From contig NZ_JAAGKO020000004.1 in assembly GCF_027947535.2 (NCBI RefSeq), positions 186,001 through 250,000 of the forward strand: a DNA stretch of 64,000 nt, written 5' to 3'. This DNA comes from Streptantibioticus silvisoli. Its GTDB lineage: Bacteria; Actinomycetota; Actinomycetes; Streptomycetales; Streptomycetaceae. The notes beneath the pieces are model-generated. The model was given only the letters and a program-made list of their open reading frames with translations, ran no database searches and was not told the DNA's origin. A program made the translations under genes and the position numbers. This document shows, piece after piece, positions 18,453 to 28,382 of the stretch. The first letter of the stretch is position 1. Every line of letters begins with the position of its first letter.

Positions 18453-18495
18453 CCGGGCCGCCCACGCCGACACTGTGTCGCCGCGGGCGGCCCGG
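18453..18495 (+). terminator. Hairpin terminator after purA
   Basis: 11-bp stem CCGGGCCGCCC / GGGCGGCCCGG enclosing a second small hairpin (CGACA / TGTCG). It begins 18 bp after the stop. Confidence 0.75.
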
Positions 18496-18548
18496 ACCAT
18501 ACAGGGTGAAAGCTTCCCGGCTCCGCGTGCCGTGCCTACGCTGGCGCC

Positions 18549-19919
18549 ATGACCACCCCTCGTGCCGACCACCAGCCCGACCCGGCCAAGGGCGCCGCCG
18601 TGAAGGCCGCCGACCGGGCCCATGTCTTCCACTCCTGGTCCGCCCAGGAGCTCATCGAGCCGCTGGCCGTGGCCGGCGCGCAGGGCTCCTACTTCTGGGA
18701 CTACGACGGCAATACCTACCTGGACTTCTCCTCCGGGCTGGTCAACGCCAACATCGGCTACCAGCACCCGAAGGTGGTCGCCGCCATCCAGGAGCAGGCC
18801 GGCCGGATGACCACCTTCGCGCCCGCCTACGCCATCGACGTGCGCGCCGAGGCCGCCCGGCTGGTCGCCGAGCGCACCCCCGGTGACCTGGACAAGATCT
18901 TCTTCACCAACGGCGGCGCCGAGGCGGTGGAGAACGCCGTGCGGATGGCCCGGCTGCACACCGGCCGCCCCAAGGTGCTGTCCGCGTACCGCTCGTACCA
19001 CGGCGCCACCTCCGGCGCGATCAACCTCACCGGCGACCCGCGCCGCTGGCCGTCGGACACCGCCTCGGCCGGCGTCGTGCACTTCTGGGGCCCCTACCCG
19101 TACCGCTCGCCGTTCCACTCCGACAGCCCCGAGCAGGAGTGCGAGCGGGCGCTGTCGCACCTGGCTGACCTGATCGCCTTCGAAGGACCGCAGTCGATCG
19201 CGGCGATCATCCTGGAGACCGTCGTCGGCACCGCCGGCGTGCTGGTCCCGCCGGAGGGCTACCTGGCGGGCGTCCGCGCGCTGTGCGACCGGTACGGCAT
19301 CGTCTTCGTCCTCGACGAGGTGATGGCCGGCTTCGGCCGCACCGGCCGGTGGTTCGCCGCCGACCACTGGGACGTGGTGCCCGACCTGATGACCTTCGCC
19401 AAGGGCGTCAACTCCGGCTACGTGCCGCTCGGCGGGGTGGCCATCTCCGCCGAGATCGCCGCCACCTTCGCCACCCGCCCCTACCCCGGCGGCCTCACCT
19501 ACTCCGGTCACCCGCTGGCCTGCGCCTCCGCCGTCGCCACCATCAACGCGATGCGCGAGGAGCGGATCGTGGAGAACGCCGCCGACCTGGGCGAACGCGT
19601 CATCGGCCCGGCGCTGCGCGAGATCGCCGACCGCCACCCCAGCGTCGGCGAGGTCCGCGGCATGGGCGTGTTCTGGGCGCTGGACCTGGTGCGCAGCAAG
19701 GAGACCCGCGAACCGCTGGTGCCCTACAACCCCAGCGCCGCCGACAACGCCCCGATGGGCGCGTTCGCCGCCGCCTGCAAGAAGAACGGACTGTGGCCGT
19801 TCGTGAACATGAACCGCACCCACGTCGTACCGCCGTGCACCATCACCGAGGCCGAGGCCAAGGAGGGCCTGGCCATCCTCGACGAGGCGCTGACCACGGC
19901 CGACGGGTTCACCGTCTGA
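18549..19919 (+). CDS. Class III PLP-dependent aminotransferase
   Basis: 456 residues, ATG 18549. Class III fold landmarks: GSYFWDYDGNTYLDFSSGLVNANIGYQHP, TNGGAEAVENAVRMAR, YRSYHGAT, LDEVMAGFGRTGRWFA, and the PLP lysine in TFAKGVNSGYVPLGG. The family includes taurine-, beta-alanine- and omega-amino acid:pyruvate aminotransferases; the pattern is closest to taurine/omega-amino acid types. It is followed by a GntR regulator gene that probably controls it. The amino donor is unknown. Confidence 0.9.
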   Translation: MTTPRADHQPDPAKGAAVKAADRAHVFHSWSAQELIEPLAVAGAQGSYFWDYDGNTYLDFSSGLVNANIGYQHPKVVAAIQEQAGRMTTFAPAYAIDVRAEAARLVAERTPGDLDKIFFTNGGAEAVENAVRMARLHTGRPKVLSAYRSYHGATSGAINLTGDPRRWPSDTASAGVVHFWGPYPYRSPFHSDSPEQECERALSHLADLIAFEGPQSIAAIILETVVGTAGVLVPPEGYLAGVRALCDRYGIVFVLDEVMAGFGRTGRWFAADHWDVVPDLMTFAKGVNSGYVPLGGVAISAEIAATFATRPYPGGLTYSGHPLACASAVATINAMREERIVENAADLGERVIGPALREIADRHPSVGEVRGMGVFWALDLVRSKETREPLVPYNPSAADNAPMGAFAAACKKNGLWPFVNMNRTHVVPPCTITEAEAKEGLAILDEALTTADGFTV

Positions 19920-20056
19920 CCCCGGCCCCCGCCGCCCGCCGTACCGCACGGGACGGGTCCCGGCCGCCGCCCGGCCGGGACCCCGCCCGTTCCTCGGTAT
20001 GTTGTCCGGAACCTGCCGCCCGGCGAGATCCGCCGCGGGCCGGTCGAGGAGGCGGA

Positions 20057-20731
20057 ATGTCCGGCGTGACGCCGGTACGGCGCAGCAGCCTGCGACAGCA
20101 GATCGCCGACGCGCTGCGCGACGAGGTGCTGACCGGCCGGCTCGCCGCCGGACGGCACTTCACGGTGAAGCAGATCGCCGAGCTGTACGGCGTGTCGGCC
20201 ACCCCGGTCCGCGAGGCGCTGGTGGACCTGGCCGCGCAGGGCCTGCTCGACGTCGAACACCACCGCGGCTTCCAGGTGCGCGCCTTCTCCGACGAGGACT
20301 ACCGCGGCATCGTCGAGGCCCGCACCCTGGTCACCGACGGCCTGCTGCGCCGGATGGCCGACCTCGGCCCGGTCTTCGCCCCGGAACGCCTCGCCTCGGT
20401 CCACCGCCGGGCCGAGGCCGCGGCCGCCGCCGCCCGGGCCGGCACCATCGACGTGCTGATCGGCTGCGACCTGCGCTTCTGGCGGGAACTCGCGCTGCTG
20501 GCCGGCAACGCCCACCTCACCGACTTCCTCGACCGGCTGCGCGTGCAGTCCTGGGTCTACGCGGTTCCCCACCTGCGCCGGGTCCCCACCCTCGCCGGCG
20601 TCTTCTGGACCGGGCACGTACCGCTGGCGCAGGCCGTCGGCGACGGTGACGCCGGCACCGCCCGGCGCATCGTCGCCGAGTACAACGGCCACACCCTGGA
20701 CGCCATGCGGGAGCTGGCGGCCGGCCGCTGA
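20057..20731 (+). CDS. GntR family (FadR/FCD) transcriptional regulator
   Basis: 224 residues, ATG 20057 after GAGGAGGCGGA. N-terminal winged helix typical of GntR: LRQQIADALRDEVLTGRLAAG, VKQIAELYGVSATPVREAL, DLAAQGLLDVEHHRGFQVR. The C-terminal all-helical FCD-type effector domain has EARTLVTDGLLRRM and DLRFWRELALLAGN segments, where metal or carboxylate ligands usually bind. It lies just downstream of the aminotransferase, whose substrate may be its effector. Confidence 0.9.
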   Translation: MSGVTPVRRSSLRQQIADALRDEVLTGRLAAGRHFTVKQIAELYGVSATPVREALVDLAAQGLLDVEHHRGFQVRAFSDEDYRGIVEARTLVTDGLLRRMADLGPVFAPERLASVHRRAEAAAAAARAGTIDVLIGCDLRFWRELALLAGNAHLTDFLDRLRVQSWVYAVPHLRRVPTLAGVFWTGHVPLAQAVGDGDAGTARRIVAEYNGHTLDAMRELAAGR

Positions 20732-20832
20732 CGGCCCGTCGCACGGCGGTCGGCCGGTGGTCCTGACGGGACGGTGCTCGGCGGCTACGCTGGGCAGTTC
20801 CCGCCAGCAACCCTCGATGACGTGGAGAGCCC

Positions 20833-21483
20833 GTGGCCTGTGACCTGTGGCTGGTCCCCCTGGTGGACGTGCTGTGCCACAGTCCCGACAACCCGTTCGC
20901 CGACGAGATCGCCTCGTTCGACAAGGCCCTGAACGAGGTCGGCCTGCCCTCGGTGCCGGTCTACCGCTACATGCCGGGCGTCTCCGGCGACGTCGCGCCG
21001 GTGGCCGGCTTCGACTACGCGGACCTGCACCTGCTGCGCCGCGTCCACCTGCTGGGCGTGTGCGGCCTGGAAGTGACACCGACCGGTGAACTCGGCTCGG
21101 ACTACCAGCAGTTGCTGGAGATGTTCCAGTCCGCCGCCGAGCAGTCCCACCTGGTGTGGCACTACGACAACGCCGGCGCCTACCTCCCGCTGGACTTCGC
21201 CGCGCCGGTCGCCAACGACGAACTGCTGGCCGGCGGCGGCCCGCTCGGGTCGAGCCACGGGCTGCTGCGCGAACTGCTCGCGGTCGCCCCGGCGATCGGC
21301 ATCGACCCGGCCAACCCGCCGGCCGCCCCGGCCCCGCCGGAGCGCCCCACCGAACTGGAGGAACCCGCCCGCCCGGTGCCGTCCGACGGCAGCCCCTTCA
21401 CCCGCGAACGCCACGTCTGGCTCGGCCTGCACGCGGCGGTCACCCGCAGCCTCGCGCAGAGCTCCATGATCATCTTCAGCTAG
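20833..21483 (+). CDS. Conserved hypothetical protein
   Basis: 216 residues, GTG 20833 preceded by GTGGAGAGC. It is acidic, soluble and without signal or membrane segment. The first 110 residues are coherent (VPLVDVLCHSPDNPFADEI, YRYMPGVSGDVAPVAGFDYADLHLLRRVHLLGVCGLEV). A Pro/Glu-rich linker at about 160-185 leads to a C-terminal helix ending HVWLGLHAAVTRSLAQSSMIIFS. I recognise no family. Coding character is good and it appears typical of streptomycete core hypotheticals. Confidence 0.75.
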   Translation: MACDLWLVPLVDVLCHSPDNPFADEIASFDKALNEVGLPSVPVYRYMPGVSGDVAPVAGFDYADLHLLRRVHLLGVCGLEVTPTGELGSDYQQLLEMFQSAAEQSHLVWHYDNAGAYLPLDFAAPVANDELLAGGGPLGSSHGLLRELLAVAPAIGIDPANPPAAPAPPERPTELEEPARPVPSDGSPFTRERHVWLGLHAAVTRSLAQSSMIIFS

Positions 21484-21590
21484 ACCGCGCCGCTCGCCGC
21501 TCGCCAACTGCCGCTCGCCAACTGCCGCTCGCCGACTGCCCGCCTGACCGGCTGACCGCTGCCGCCCGACCGGCCGGGCGGCGCGATCGG

Positions 21591-22547
21591 CTAGCGGCCC
21601 GGGCTCTCCGGCGGGCGCTGGCGCGGCATGCTGGGGCGGCCGGTGGCGGGCGGCAGCGGGAAACGGGCCGCCGGGCGCCCGTCGTCGCGGCGGTGCCAGC
21701 CGCCGGCCGACTGGGTGCGCAGCGGGCCGCCGCCGGCGTGGAACTCCACCATCCACTCGGCCGTCTCGCCCCGGACCAGCTCGGTGACGTCCTCGCAGAA
21801 CCGGCGCAGCACCGTCAGGCAGCGCTCCGCCGCCTCGCTGGCGGTGCCGTCCGCCGGGCCCAGCACCTCGCGCACGCTCTCCGACGCCCAGTCGAACCGC
21901 AGCGCCTCCAGCCGCCGCCGGACCGCCTGCGCGGTGGCCACGTCCCGCATCCACCCCGACGACAGCCCGAACCACCGGTCGAACCCGGCGCCGAGCGCCG
22001 CCGCCAGCAGCCCGAGGTCCCCCCACACCGCTGCCGACCGGCCCGCGTCGCCCGACGACCCGGCGGCCAGCGCCAGCAGCGGCAGCGCCACCGCGACGGC
22101 CACCCCGGCCAGCGTCACCGCCCGGGCCAGCCGCGCCAGCCGCCGCTTCCACAGCCGGTCCGCCAGATACCACTCGGCGGTGCGCGACGCGTCCTGCTCG
22201 GCCCAGCGGTACAACTCCGCCAGCCGGGCCGCCGGATCACCCCAGTCGCCCTGCGGGAAGGGCGCGCCGGCCAGGTCGCCGGCCCGGTCCCGCAGCCGGC
22301 CGCGCCGGTAGCCGCCGCCCGGCCAGCCCCCGGACCGCCCGCCGGGCCAGCCGCCGTCCCACCGCCCCGGCACCGGGCCGCCGAACGCCACCGGCCCGCC
22401 CGGTCCCCGGCCCAGCGGCCACGCGTTGCCCACGCCGTACGGCTGGCCGGGGACGCCGTGGCCCGCCGGGGTGCCGCCAACGCCGCCCGGGCCGCCGGGG
22501 ACGCCCTCCTGAGGGCCTCCTTCGGGGTGCTTGTCCGGTTGGCTCAC
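21591..22547 (-). CDS. SLATT-like two-transmembrane protein
   Basis: 318 residues. The first about 95 are Gly/Pro-rich and disordered ([16 protein letters not shown]). Then come a [25 protein letters not shown] helix, two hydrophobic helices ([20 protein letters not shown] and [18 protein letters not shown]) and a long helical C-terminal region with [18 protein letters not shown]. This order resembles SLATT (SMODS- and SLOG-associating two-TM) proteins, some of which are pore-forming effectors in nucleotide-signalling immunity. No SMODS/CD-NTase or SLOG gene is adjacent, so it is a lone member and may be housekeeping. Confidence 0.65.
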   Translation of the reverse strand: MSQPDKHPEGGPQEGVPGGPGGVGGTPAGHGVPGQPYGVGNAWPLGRGPGGPVAFGGPVPGRWDGGWPGGRSGGWPGGGYRRGRLRDRAGDLAGAPFPQGDWGDPAARLAELYRWAEQDASRTAEWYLADRLWKRRLARLARAVTLAGVAVAVALPLLALAAGSSGDAGRSAAVWGDLGLLAAALGAGFDRWFGLSSGWMRDVATAQAVRRRLEALRFDWASESVREVLGPADGTASEAAERCLTVLRRFCEDVTELVRGETAEWMVEFHAGGGPLRTQSAGGWHRRDDGRPAARFPLPPATGRPSMPRQRPPESPGR

Positions 22548-23016
22548 CCGTGAACTCCCTCACCCGTCCGCCGGGACCGATCAACGCGGCCGACGATCAG
22601 GCCGCGTGGCCCCGAAGTTCCCTTCATACCGCCATCCGGTGGACCGGATGAGCCTCTTGCACCGTGAACCCCCCGAAGGGGCCGTCCTCGCCGGTGCCCG
22701 GCCCCGTCCGGCCTCACCCGAAAGAGTGAGCACCGGCGCGGGGCCCCGGCGCACCGCCCCTCCGGAGCGCACCCACCCCGCCCGGCCCGGTGCCGCGGAC
22801 CACCCCGCGCCCCCTGCGCCGGCCCCGATCGCGTCCCGCCCGCCACCCGTGCCGTCCCCCGTCCGCGTCCCGCCCGCCACCCGCGCCGTCCCCCCCTCCG
22901 CGTCCCGCCCGCCGGCCGCGCCGTCCCACCCTCCGCGTCCCGTCCGCCACCCGCGCCGTCCCACCCATCGGACGCCGTCGGCGGAGCGGTCCCCGGGGCC
23001 GACTACCCTGGCCCGC
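22548..23016. other. SLATT-purD intergenic region
   Basis: 469 bp between divergent genes. It contains possible promoter sequence near 22600-22660 (lower GC) and a four-copy tandem repeat described separately. No ORF with coding character is present. The last 45 bases include GACTACCCTGG, where TACCCT may serve as a -10 about 10 bp before the purD GTG, which would give a nearly leaderless purD transcript. Confidence 0.5.
22831..22970. repeat. Four tandem copies of a 34-35 bp GC-rich repeat upstream of purD
   Basis: The word GCGTCCCGCCCGCC occurs at 22831, 22865 and 22900 and a variant at 22935, giving spacings of 34, 35 and 35 bp. Each copy continues with a [AG]CCCG[CT]GCCGTCCC block. Copies are 85-95 percent alike by eye. 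Confidence 0.8.
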
Positions 23017-24264
23017 GTGAAGGTCCTCGTAATCGGCGGTGGCGCCCGCGAACACGCCCTGTGCCGCGCTCTGTCCCTCGACCCCGGTGTGACGTCGCTG
23101 CACTGCGCCCCCGGCAACGCCGGCACGGCCCAGGTGGCCCAGTCGCACCCGGTCGACGCTCTCGACGGCACCGCGGTCGCCGCGCTCGCCACCCGGCTGG
23201 ACGCCGACCTGGTCGTGGTCGGCCCGGAGGCGCCGCTGGTCGCCGGGGTCGCCGACGCGGTCCGCTCGGTCGGCATCCCCTGCTTCGGCCCGTCGAAGGA
23301 GGCCGCCGAACTGGAGGGCTCCAAGGCGTTCGCCAAGGAGGTCATGGCGGCCGCCGGCGTCCCCACCGCGCGCAGCTACGTGTGCGTCACGCCCGAGGAG
23401 GCCGACGCCGCCCTCGACGCGTTCGGCCCGCCCTACGTCGTCAAGGACGACGGACTGGCGGCCGGCAAGGGCGTCGTGGTCACCGGCGACCTGCGCGAGG
23501 CGCGCGAGCACGCGGTGGCCTGCGGGCGCGTCGTCATCGAGGAGTTCCTCGACGGCCCCGAGGTCTCGCTGTTCGCGGTGACCGACGGCGTCACCGTGCT
23601 GCCGTTGCAGCCGGCCCAGGACTTCAAGCGCGCCCTCGACGCCGACCAGGGGCCCAACACCGGCGGCATGGGCGCCTACTCGCCGCTGCCGTGGAGCGAC
23701 CCCAAGCTGGTCGAGGAGGTGCTGGACAGCGTGCTCCAGCCCACCGTCGACGAACTGCGCCGCCGCGGCACCCCCTTCAGCGGCCTGCTGTACGCCGGGC
23801 TCGCGCTGACCTCGCGCGGCGTGCGGGTCATCGAGTTCAACGCCCGGTTCGGCGACCCGGAGACCCAGGTCGTGCTGGCCCGGCTCAGGACCCCGCTCGG
23901 CGGCCTGCTGCTGCACGCCGCCACCGGCCGCCTCGCCGACCACCCCGGCCTGCGCTGGAGCGACGGCTCGGCCGTCACCGTGGTCATCGCCTCGCACAAC
24001 TACCCCGGCACCCCGCGCACCGGCGACCCGATCGGCGGCCTGCCGGACGCCGCGGCCGACGAGCACACCTACGTCCACCACGCCGGCACCGCGCACGACG
24101 CCGACGGCCGGGTGGTCAGCGCCGGCGGCCGGGTGCTGTCGGTCACCGCGACCGGCCCGGACCTCACCACCGCCCGCGACCGCGCCTACGCCGGCGTCGG
24201 CCGGATCACCCTGGACGGCTCACACCACCGCACCGACATCGCCCGGGACGCCGCCCGCGGCTGA
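23017..24264 (+). CDS. purD: Phosphoribosylamine-glycine ligase (GAR synthetase)
   Basis: 415 residues, GTG 23017. It ligates glycine to phosphoribosylamine with ATP, step two of purine synthesis. ATP-grasp enzyme with the usual N-terminus [14 protein letters not shown], the [12 protein letters not shown] segment, [17 protein letters not shown] in the ATP-grasp core, [17 protein letters not shown], and [12 protein letters not shown] plus [12 protein letters not shown] at the active site. First of the purine cluster genes on this strand. Confidence 0.97.
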   Translation: MKVLVIGGGAREHALCRALSLDPGVTSLHCAPGNAGTAQVAQSHPVDALDGTAVAALATRLDADLVVVGPEAPLVAGVADAVRSVGIPCFGPSKEAAELEGSKAFAKEVMAAAGVPTARSYVCVTPEEADAALDAFGPPYVVKDDGLAAGKGVVVTGDLREAREHAVACGRVVIEEFLDGPEVSLFAVTDGVTVLPLQPAQDFKRALDADQGPNTGGMGAYSPLPWSDPKLVEEVLDSVLQPTVDELRRRGTPFSGLLYAGLALTSRGVRVIEFNARFGDPETQVVLARLRTPLGGLLLHAATGRLADHPGLRWSDGSAVTVVIASHNYPGTPRTGDPIGGLPDAAADEHTYVHHAGTAHDADGRVVSAGGRVLSVTATGPDLTTARDRAYAGVGRITLDGSHHRTDIARDAARG

Positions 24265-24589
24265 CCGGAGCAACCCCCGCCACCCCCGTGACCGGCGGCC
24301 CGACCCCGGTGTCCGCCCGCCCCCGGAGCGACTGCGCAGCGTGTTCGCCCGGTCGCCAGCCGTAGCCAAAGCCATTCAATCGGGTGAGCCCTTCCGCTAT
24401 CCGGCTGACGCGGCCCGCGACCCGAACTAGGGTGCCCGGCAAGTGGACTCCGGTGCCCCGGACGGATGTGTCCGGGGCACTGAGGCAACTGGCCCTCCCG
24501 GCATTGCGATGTCGGGAGCCTTTGCCACAGTGGGGGCATGAGCCAACGCCGTCGGCGTCCGCTGTCGTCTCAGCTGTATCAGCTTGGGG
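24265..24589. other. Intergenic region with hairpin and short leader ORF
   Basis: 325 bp after purD. A 10-bp hairpin (GTGCCCCGGA / TCCGGGGCAC, 24453-24480) probably ends purD transcription or serves the next gene's leader. A 24-codon frame opens at ATG 24538 behind GGGGG, encodes an Arg-rich start and overlaps the start of the next gene in another frame, ending at 24612. It could be a leader peptide or chance. The segment 24300-24440 shows nothing else. Confidence 0.45.
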
Positions 24590-26434
24590 GTGAACAGCTC
24601 GGTGGCCGGTAAAGACGCAGCACGTGTCCGTGCCCTCGCGGTGCTCCGCGTCCGGAGCGCCGCGCTGGCGCTCGCCCTGTCGCCCGCCGCGGTCGCGGTG
24701 GTGCTGCTGGGTGCCGTCGCGACCGGGCACACCGGTGGCGCCGTCTGGCACGTCCTGCGCTGGGCGGCGGTGCTGGTCGCCGTCCTGGCGCTGCTGGCCG
24801 GCGCCGCGGTCGCGGCGGTCGTCACCCGGGCCAGACCCGCGGTCAGCCCGACCGTCCCGGTGCCGGAGGAGTCCGCGCCGGAGCTGTACCGCCTGGTCCG
24901 CGACCTGGCCGGCCGGCTCGACGTGCCGGTGCCGTCCGCGATAGCCCTCACCCCGGACTGCGACAGCTGGCTGGAGGACCGCAGCCACCCCGGCCACACC
25001 GGCGGCACCGGCCTGCCCCGCACCGCCGCCCGCCGCCGCGCCGCCGGCGAACCGGCGCCGGTGCTGGTCATCGGCTCACCGTTCATCTGGTGGATGCGGG
25101 TCGCCGAACTGCGCGCCCTGCTCGCCCCGGTGGTGGCCGGCACCGGCCCGGCCACCGACCCCGACATAGCGGCCGCCCGCCGCTTCGTCCGCGGCCTGGA
25201 CGCCGCCGTCGCGGTCTGCGCCCCCGGCGGCCTCGACGCGCCGGCGGCCCTCACCGTGCCGCTGCGCCCGGCGCTGGCGCTGGTCGGCCGGCTCGCCCGG
25301 CTGATGCTGCGCGGCTGCCGCACGCACATCGCCGAGATGGAACGCGCGGTGGCCGCCGCCGCCTCGGAGAACGCCCAGACCGTCGACTACGGCCTGCGGA
25401 TCGTCGCCCAGGAGCAGGTGGGCCTGGCCTACGCCGGCTGGGACCGGCTGCTGACCCGGGTCGCGCTGCCCGCCTGGCGGATGGGCCGCTGGCCGTCCCG
25501 GCTGGACGTCGGCGTGGTCTGCGCGCTGACCGAACTGTCCCGCCGCGACCGGCTGGCGGAGGGCTTCGAGACCCGGCTGGGGGAACGCCCGGCCTGCGAT
25601 CTGCTGGAGTCGCCCGGCGCCGTCGACGAGGCCACCTCGCTGCTGGCCGCCCGCCTCTTCCACGGCGGCCCGGCCCGCCCCGGCCCCGCCTGGGCGCCGG
25701 TGAGCTGGGAGGCGTACCCGCGGGACGTGGTGGACCGCGGCTGGCGCACCGACGCCGCCCGCCTGCACCGGGTGCTGGACGAGCCCTCCGGCGCCGCACC
25801 GGAACCCGGCGCCCCGCCCACCGGTGCCCTCGCCGCCTACCCGCCCGCCGGGTCCGCCCCCGCCACCTCGCCGCCCGCCGGTGCCGTCGCCGCGGCGCCC
25901 CCGGGCCGAGGCGCTCTCGCCGCCGCGCCCGCCGGGGTGCCGTCCGCCGTGGCGTCCGCCGACCCGGCCGCCCCCGGGCCCGTCACGCTGGCCCGGGTGC
26001 TGGACCGGCTGGCGCGCGGCGGCAGCGAGGAGCTGGCCGCCCGGCTCACCGCCTGCCAGCAGCGCGACGAGCTGCGCCGCGAGGAGGAACTCGCCGCCGC
26101 GACCGCGGGCGCCGGTGACCCCGGCGACGGTGCCGGAGTCGGCCCGGAGGCCGAACCGCCCACCCCCGTCTACCAGTTGCTGCCCCCGCGCGGCGGCCGG
26201 GACCTGCTGGCCGACCACGTCACCGCGATGGTCTGCTGCGCCGCCGTCGACACCGCGGGCGCGGTGCCCGGCCTGGACTGGCTCGACGGCCCGGCGCTCC
26301 TGGTCGGCGGCGTCCGCCGCTGCGACCTCGCCCAGCCCGTGCAGTGCCTGGTCGAGCACGGCGACCCCGCGCCGCTGCGCGCCTGGCTGGCCGCCGTCGG
26401 CGTCCGCCTGGAGCAGCCGGTCCGACTGGTCTGA
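24590..26434 (+). CDS. Membrane protein with an M48-peptidase-like region lacking HExxH
   Basis: About 614 residues from GTG 24590; TTG 24584 and GTG 24602 are alternatives. Two N-terminal hydrophobic helices (about 23-43 and 55-78) are followed by ELYRLVRDLAGRLDVPVPSAIALTPDCDSWLED and VLVIGSPFIWWMRVAELRALLAP. This order matches M48 (HtpX/Ste24) peptidases, where ELxAVLAHELGH should follow, but here the HExxH position reads PVVAG (residues 180-184). The protein is therefore probably non-catalytic. A long Ala/Pro-rich linker (about 390-470) leads to a last domain with GGRDLLADHVTAMVCCAAVD. Role unknown; it lies among pur genes. Confidence 0.7.
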   Translation: MNSSVAGKDAARVRALAVLRVRSAALALALSPAAVAVVLLGAVATGHTGGAVWHVLRWAAVLVAVLALLAGAAVAAVVTRARPAVSPTVPVPEESAPELYRLVRDLAGRLDVPVPSAIALTPDCDSWLEDRSHPGHTGGTGLPRTAARRRAAGEPAPVLVIGSPFIWWMRVAELRALLAPVVAGTGPATDPDIAAARRFVRGLDAAVAVCAPGGLDAPAALTVPLRPALALVGRLARLMLRGCRTHIAEMERAVAAAASENAQTVDYGLRIVAQEQVGLAYAGWDRLLTRVALPAWRMGRWPSRLDVGVVCALTELSRRDRLAEGFETRLGERPACDLLESPGAVDEATSLLAARLFHGGPARPGPAWAPVSWEAYPRDVVDRGWRTDAARLHRVLDEPSGAAPEPGAPPTGALAAYPPAGSAPATSPPAGAVAAAPPGRGALAAAPAGVPSAVASADPAAPGPVTLARVLDRLARGGSEELAARLTACQQRDELRREEELAAATAGAGDPGDGAGVGPEAEPPTPVYQLLPPRGGRDLLADHVTAMVCCAAVDTAGAVPGLDWLDGPALLVGGVRRCDLAQPVQCLVEHGDPAPLRAWLAAVGVRLEQPVRLV

Positions 26435-26796
26435 ACCGCCGCCCCGGCCCGTTGGGGCAGCCCGGGGGACGGCGGTCCGCACCGGCGACGACGGGCCGCA
26501 CGGAGGACGGGGGCCCGCACCGGCGACGACGGGCCGCACCGGGGACTGCCGTCCGCACCGGCGACCGCGGGCCGCGCCGGGCCGGCCGCCGCGCCCATCG
26601 ACCACCGCCCTTCCGGCCGTTCGGTATGTGAGTAACGTCACGACTTCGTCACGCTTGGCCGGTAATAAGGCATCTGGCCGGGAATCCGTTCCGATAATTA
26701 GCCACGATGGGTGATGGAAGCGCTGCTTTGTGTGATCTGCTGGTGGTCCGCGGTGGTTTTCGTGACATTCGGCCGTTCGCGAGGAGGGGGAGACAG
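26435..26796. other. Intergenic region with CCGCACCGGCGACGACGGG repeats
   Basis: 362 bp. From 26470 to 26580 the words GCACCGGCGACGACGGGCC and GGGCCGCACCGG recur four or five times with variation. From 26620 to 26710 the sequence becomes AT-richer (GTAACGTCACGACTTCGTCACGC, GGTAATAAGG, GATAATTAGC) and probably carries the promoter of the next gene. No gene is supported. Confidence 0.5.
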
Positions 26797-28335
26797 GTGA
26801 GCCTGGATCAGATCCGGCGCTGGGACTCGGGTGCGCTCGCGCACGGCGTGAACGACCCCTTCGGCCAGGGGCCGCTGCCCTGGCTGCGCGAACGCGAGCA
26901 CTACCTGGAGGGCTCAGGACAGCTGCTGCCCTGGTACGTCGACCTGGCCGCCATCGACGGCGGCCGCACCGGCACCCGCACGCTGCCCGCCCAGCGCACC
27001 GCCCGCAGCAGACGCGAGCCCGGACCGCACAACGCCGACGACGTGGGCCTTCAGATCAAGGGGTACACCGCCTGCTCCTCGGTCGAACCCGGCGGCGCGG
27101 TCGACTTCCACGTCACCGTCAATCCCGCGCAGCAGTTCCTGGTCGACGTCTACCGGATCGGCGCCTACGACGGCGGCGCCGGCCAGATCACCACCAGCCC
27201 CCGGCTGTCCGGCATCGTCCAGTGCCCGCCGCTGACGGCCGGGCGCACCGTCTCGTGCCACAACTGGTGGCAGTCCTGGCGGCTCCAGATCCCCACCCTG
27301 TGGCGGCCCGGCGCCTACGTGGCCGTGCTGACCACCGCCGACGGCTACCGCAGCCACGTGCCGTTCACCGTGCGCTCGCCCGAGCCCGCCGACCTGCTGC
27401 TCGTGCTGCCCGACGTCACCTGGCAGGCGTACAACCTCTACCCGGAGAACGGCCGCACCGGCGCCAGCCTCTACCACGCCTGGGACGAGCACGGCGGGCT
27501 GCTGGGCGAGGAGTCCGCGGCCGTCACCGTCTCCTTCGACCGGCCCTACGCCGGCGCCGGCCTGCCGCTGCACGTCGGCCACGCCTACGACTTCATCCGC
27601 TGGGCCGAGCGCGAGGGCTACGACCTGGCCTACGCCGGCGCCCGCGACCTGCACGCCGGCCGGGTCGACCCCACCCGCTACCGGGGCCTGGTCTTCCCCG
27701 GCCACGACGAGTACTGGACCGTCGCCATGCGCCGCGCCGCCGAACGCGCCCGCGCCCACGGCACCTCGCTGGTCTTCCTGTCCGCCAACACCATGTACTG
27801 GCAGGTCTCGCTGGCCCCCTCGCCCAGCGGCGCCCCCGACCGGCTCATGATGTGCCGCAAGCGCCGCCCCGACGCCCGCGGCCGCAGCGCCCTGTGGCGC
27901 GACCTGGGCGAGCCCGAACAGGGCCTGCTCGGCGTCCAGTACGCCGGCCGGGTCCCGGAACCGTGCCCCATGGTGGTCCGCAACGCCGGCCACTGGCTGT
28001 GGCAGGACACCGGCGCCGGGGAGAACGACGAGCTGCCCGGCCTGGTCGCCGGCGAGGCCGACCGCTACTTCCCGCGCACCGCGCTGCCGGAGTACACCGA
28101 ACGCATGCTGCTCGCCCACTCCCCGTACGAGGACGGCACCGGCGCCCTCACCCACCAGGAGACCTCGCTGTACCGCGCGCCCAGCGGCGCCTACGTCTTC
28201 GCCTCCGGCACCTTCGCCTGGTCACCGGCGCTGGACCGGCCCGGCCACGTCGACCGCCGCGTCCAGCGCGCCACCGCCAACCTGCTGGACCGCGTCACCG
28301 GCCGCACCCGACCCGCCGCGCCCGGGCCGCGGTGA
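26797..28335 (+). CDS. N,N-dimethylformamidase beta-subunit-like (C-terminal domain) protein
   Basis: 512 residues from GTG 26797, selected for the GAGGAGGGGG ribosome-binding site 7-16 bp before it; a longer frame from 26707 lacks one. The middle has a beta-rich segment ([39 protein letters not shown]) and then [33 protein letters not shown], and [16 protein letters not shown], the signature region shared with large subunits of dimethylformamidase and many actinobacterial uncharacterised homologues. No signal peptide. Whether it is an amidase is unknown. It precedes purC by 47 bp. Confidence 0.8.
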   Translation: MSLDQIRRWDSGALAHGVNDPFGQGPLPWLREREHYLEGSGQLLPWYVDLAAIDGGRTGTRTLPAQRTARSRREPGPHNADDVGLQIKGYTACSSVEPGGAVDFHVTVNPAQQFLVDVYRIGAYDGGAGQITTSPRLSGIVQCPPLTAGRTVSCHNWWQSWRLQIPTLWRPGAYVAVLTTADGYRSHVPFTVRSPEPADLLLVLPDVTWQAYNLYPENGRTGASLYHAWDEHGGLLGEESAAVTVSFDRPYAGAGLPLHVGHAYDFIRWAEREGYDLAYAGARDLHAGRVDPTRYRGLVFPGHDEYWTVAMRRAAERARAHGTSLVFLSANTMYWQVSLAPSPSGAPDRLMMCRKRRPDARGRSALWRDLGEPEQGLLGVQYAGRVPEPCPMVVRNAGHWLWQDTGAGENDELPGLVAGEADRYFPRTALPEYTERMLLAHSPYEDGTGALTHQETSLYRAPSGAYVFASGTFAWSPALDRPGHVDRRVQRATANLLDRVTGRTRPAAPGPR

Positions 28336-28382
28336 GGTGCGCGAGAATCGACGCTGTTCGTCGGAACCACCGTGGAGGAAGC

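Noticed and set aside
22831-22970. CRISPR-like array
   Set aside because: Spacing is regular but the whole unit repeats, there are no unique spacers and no cas genes.
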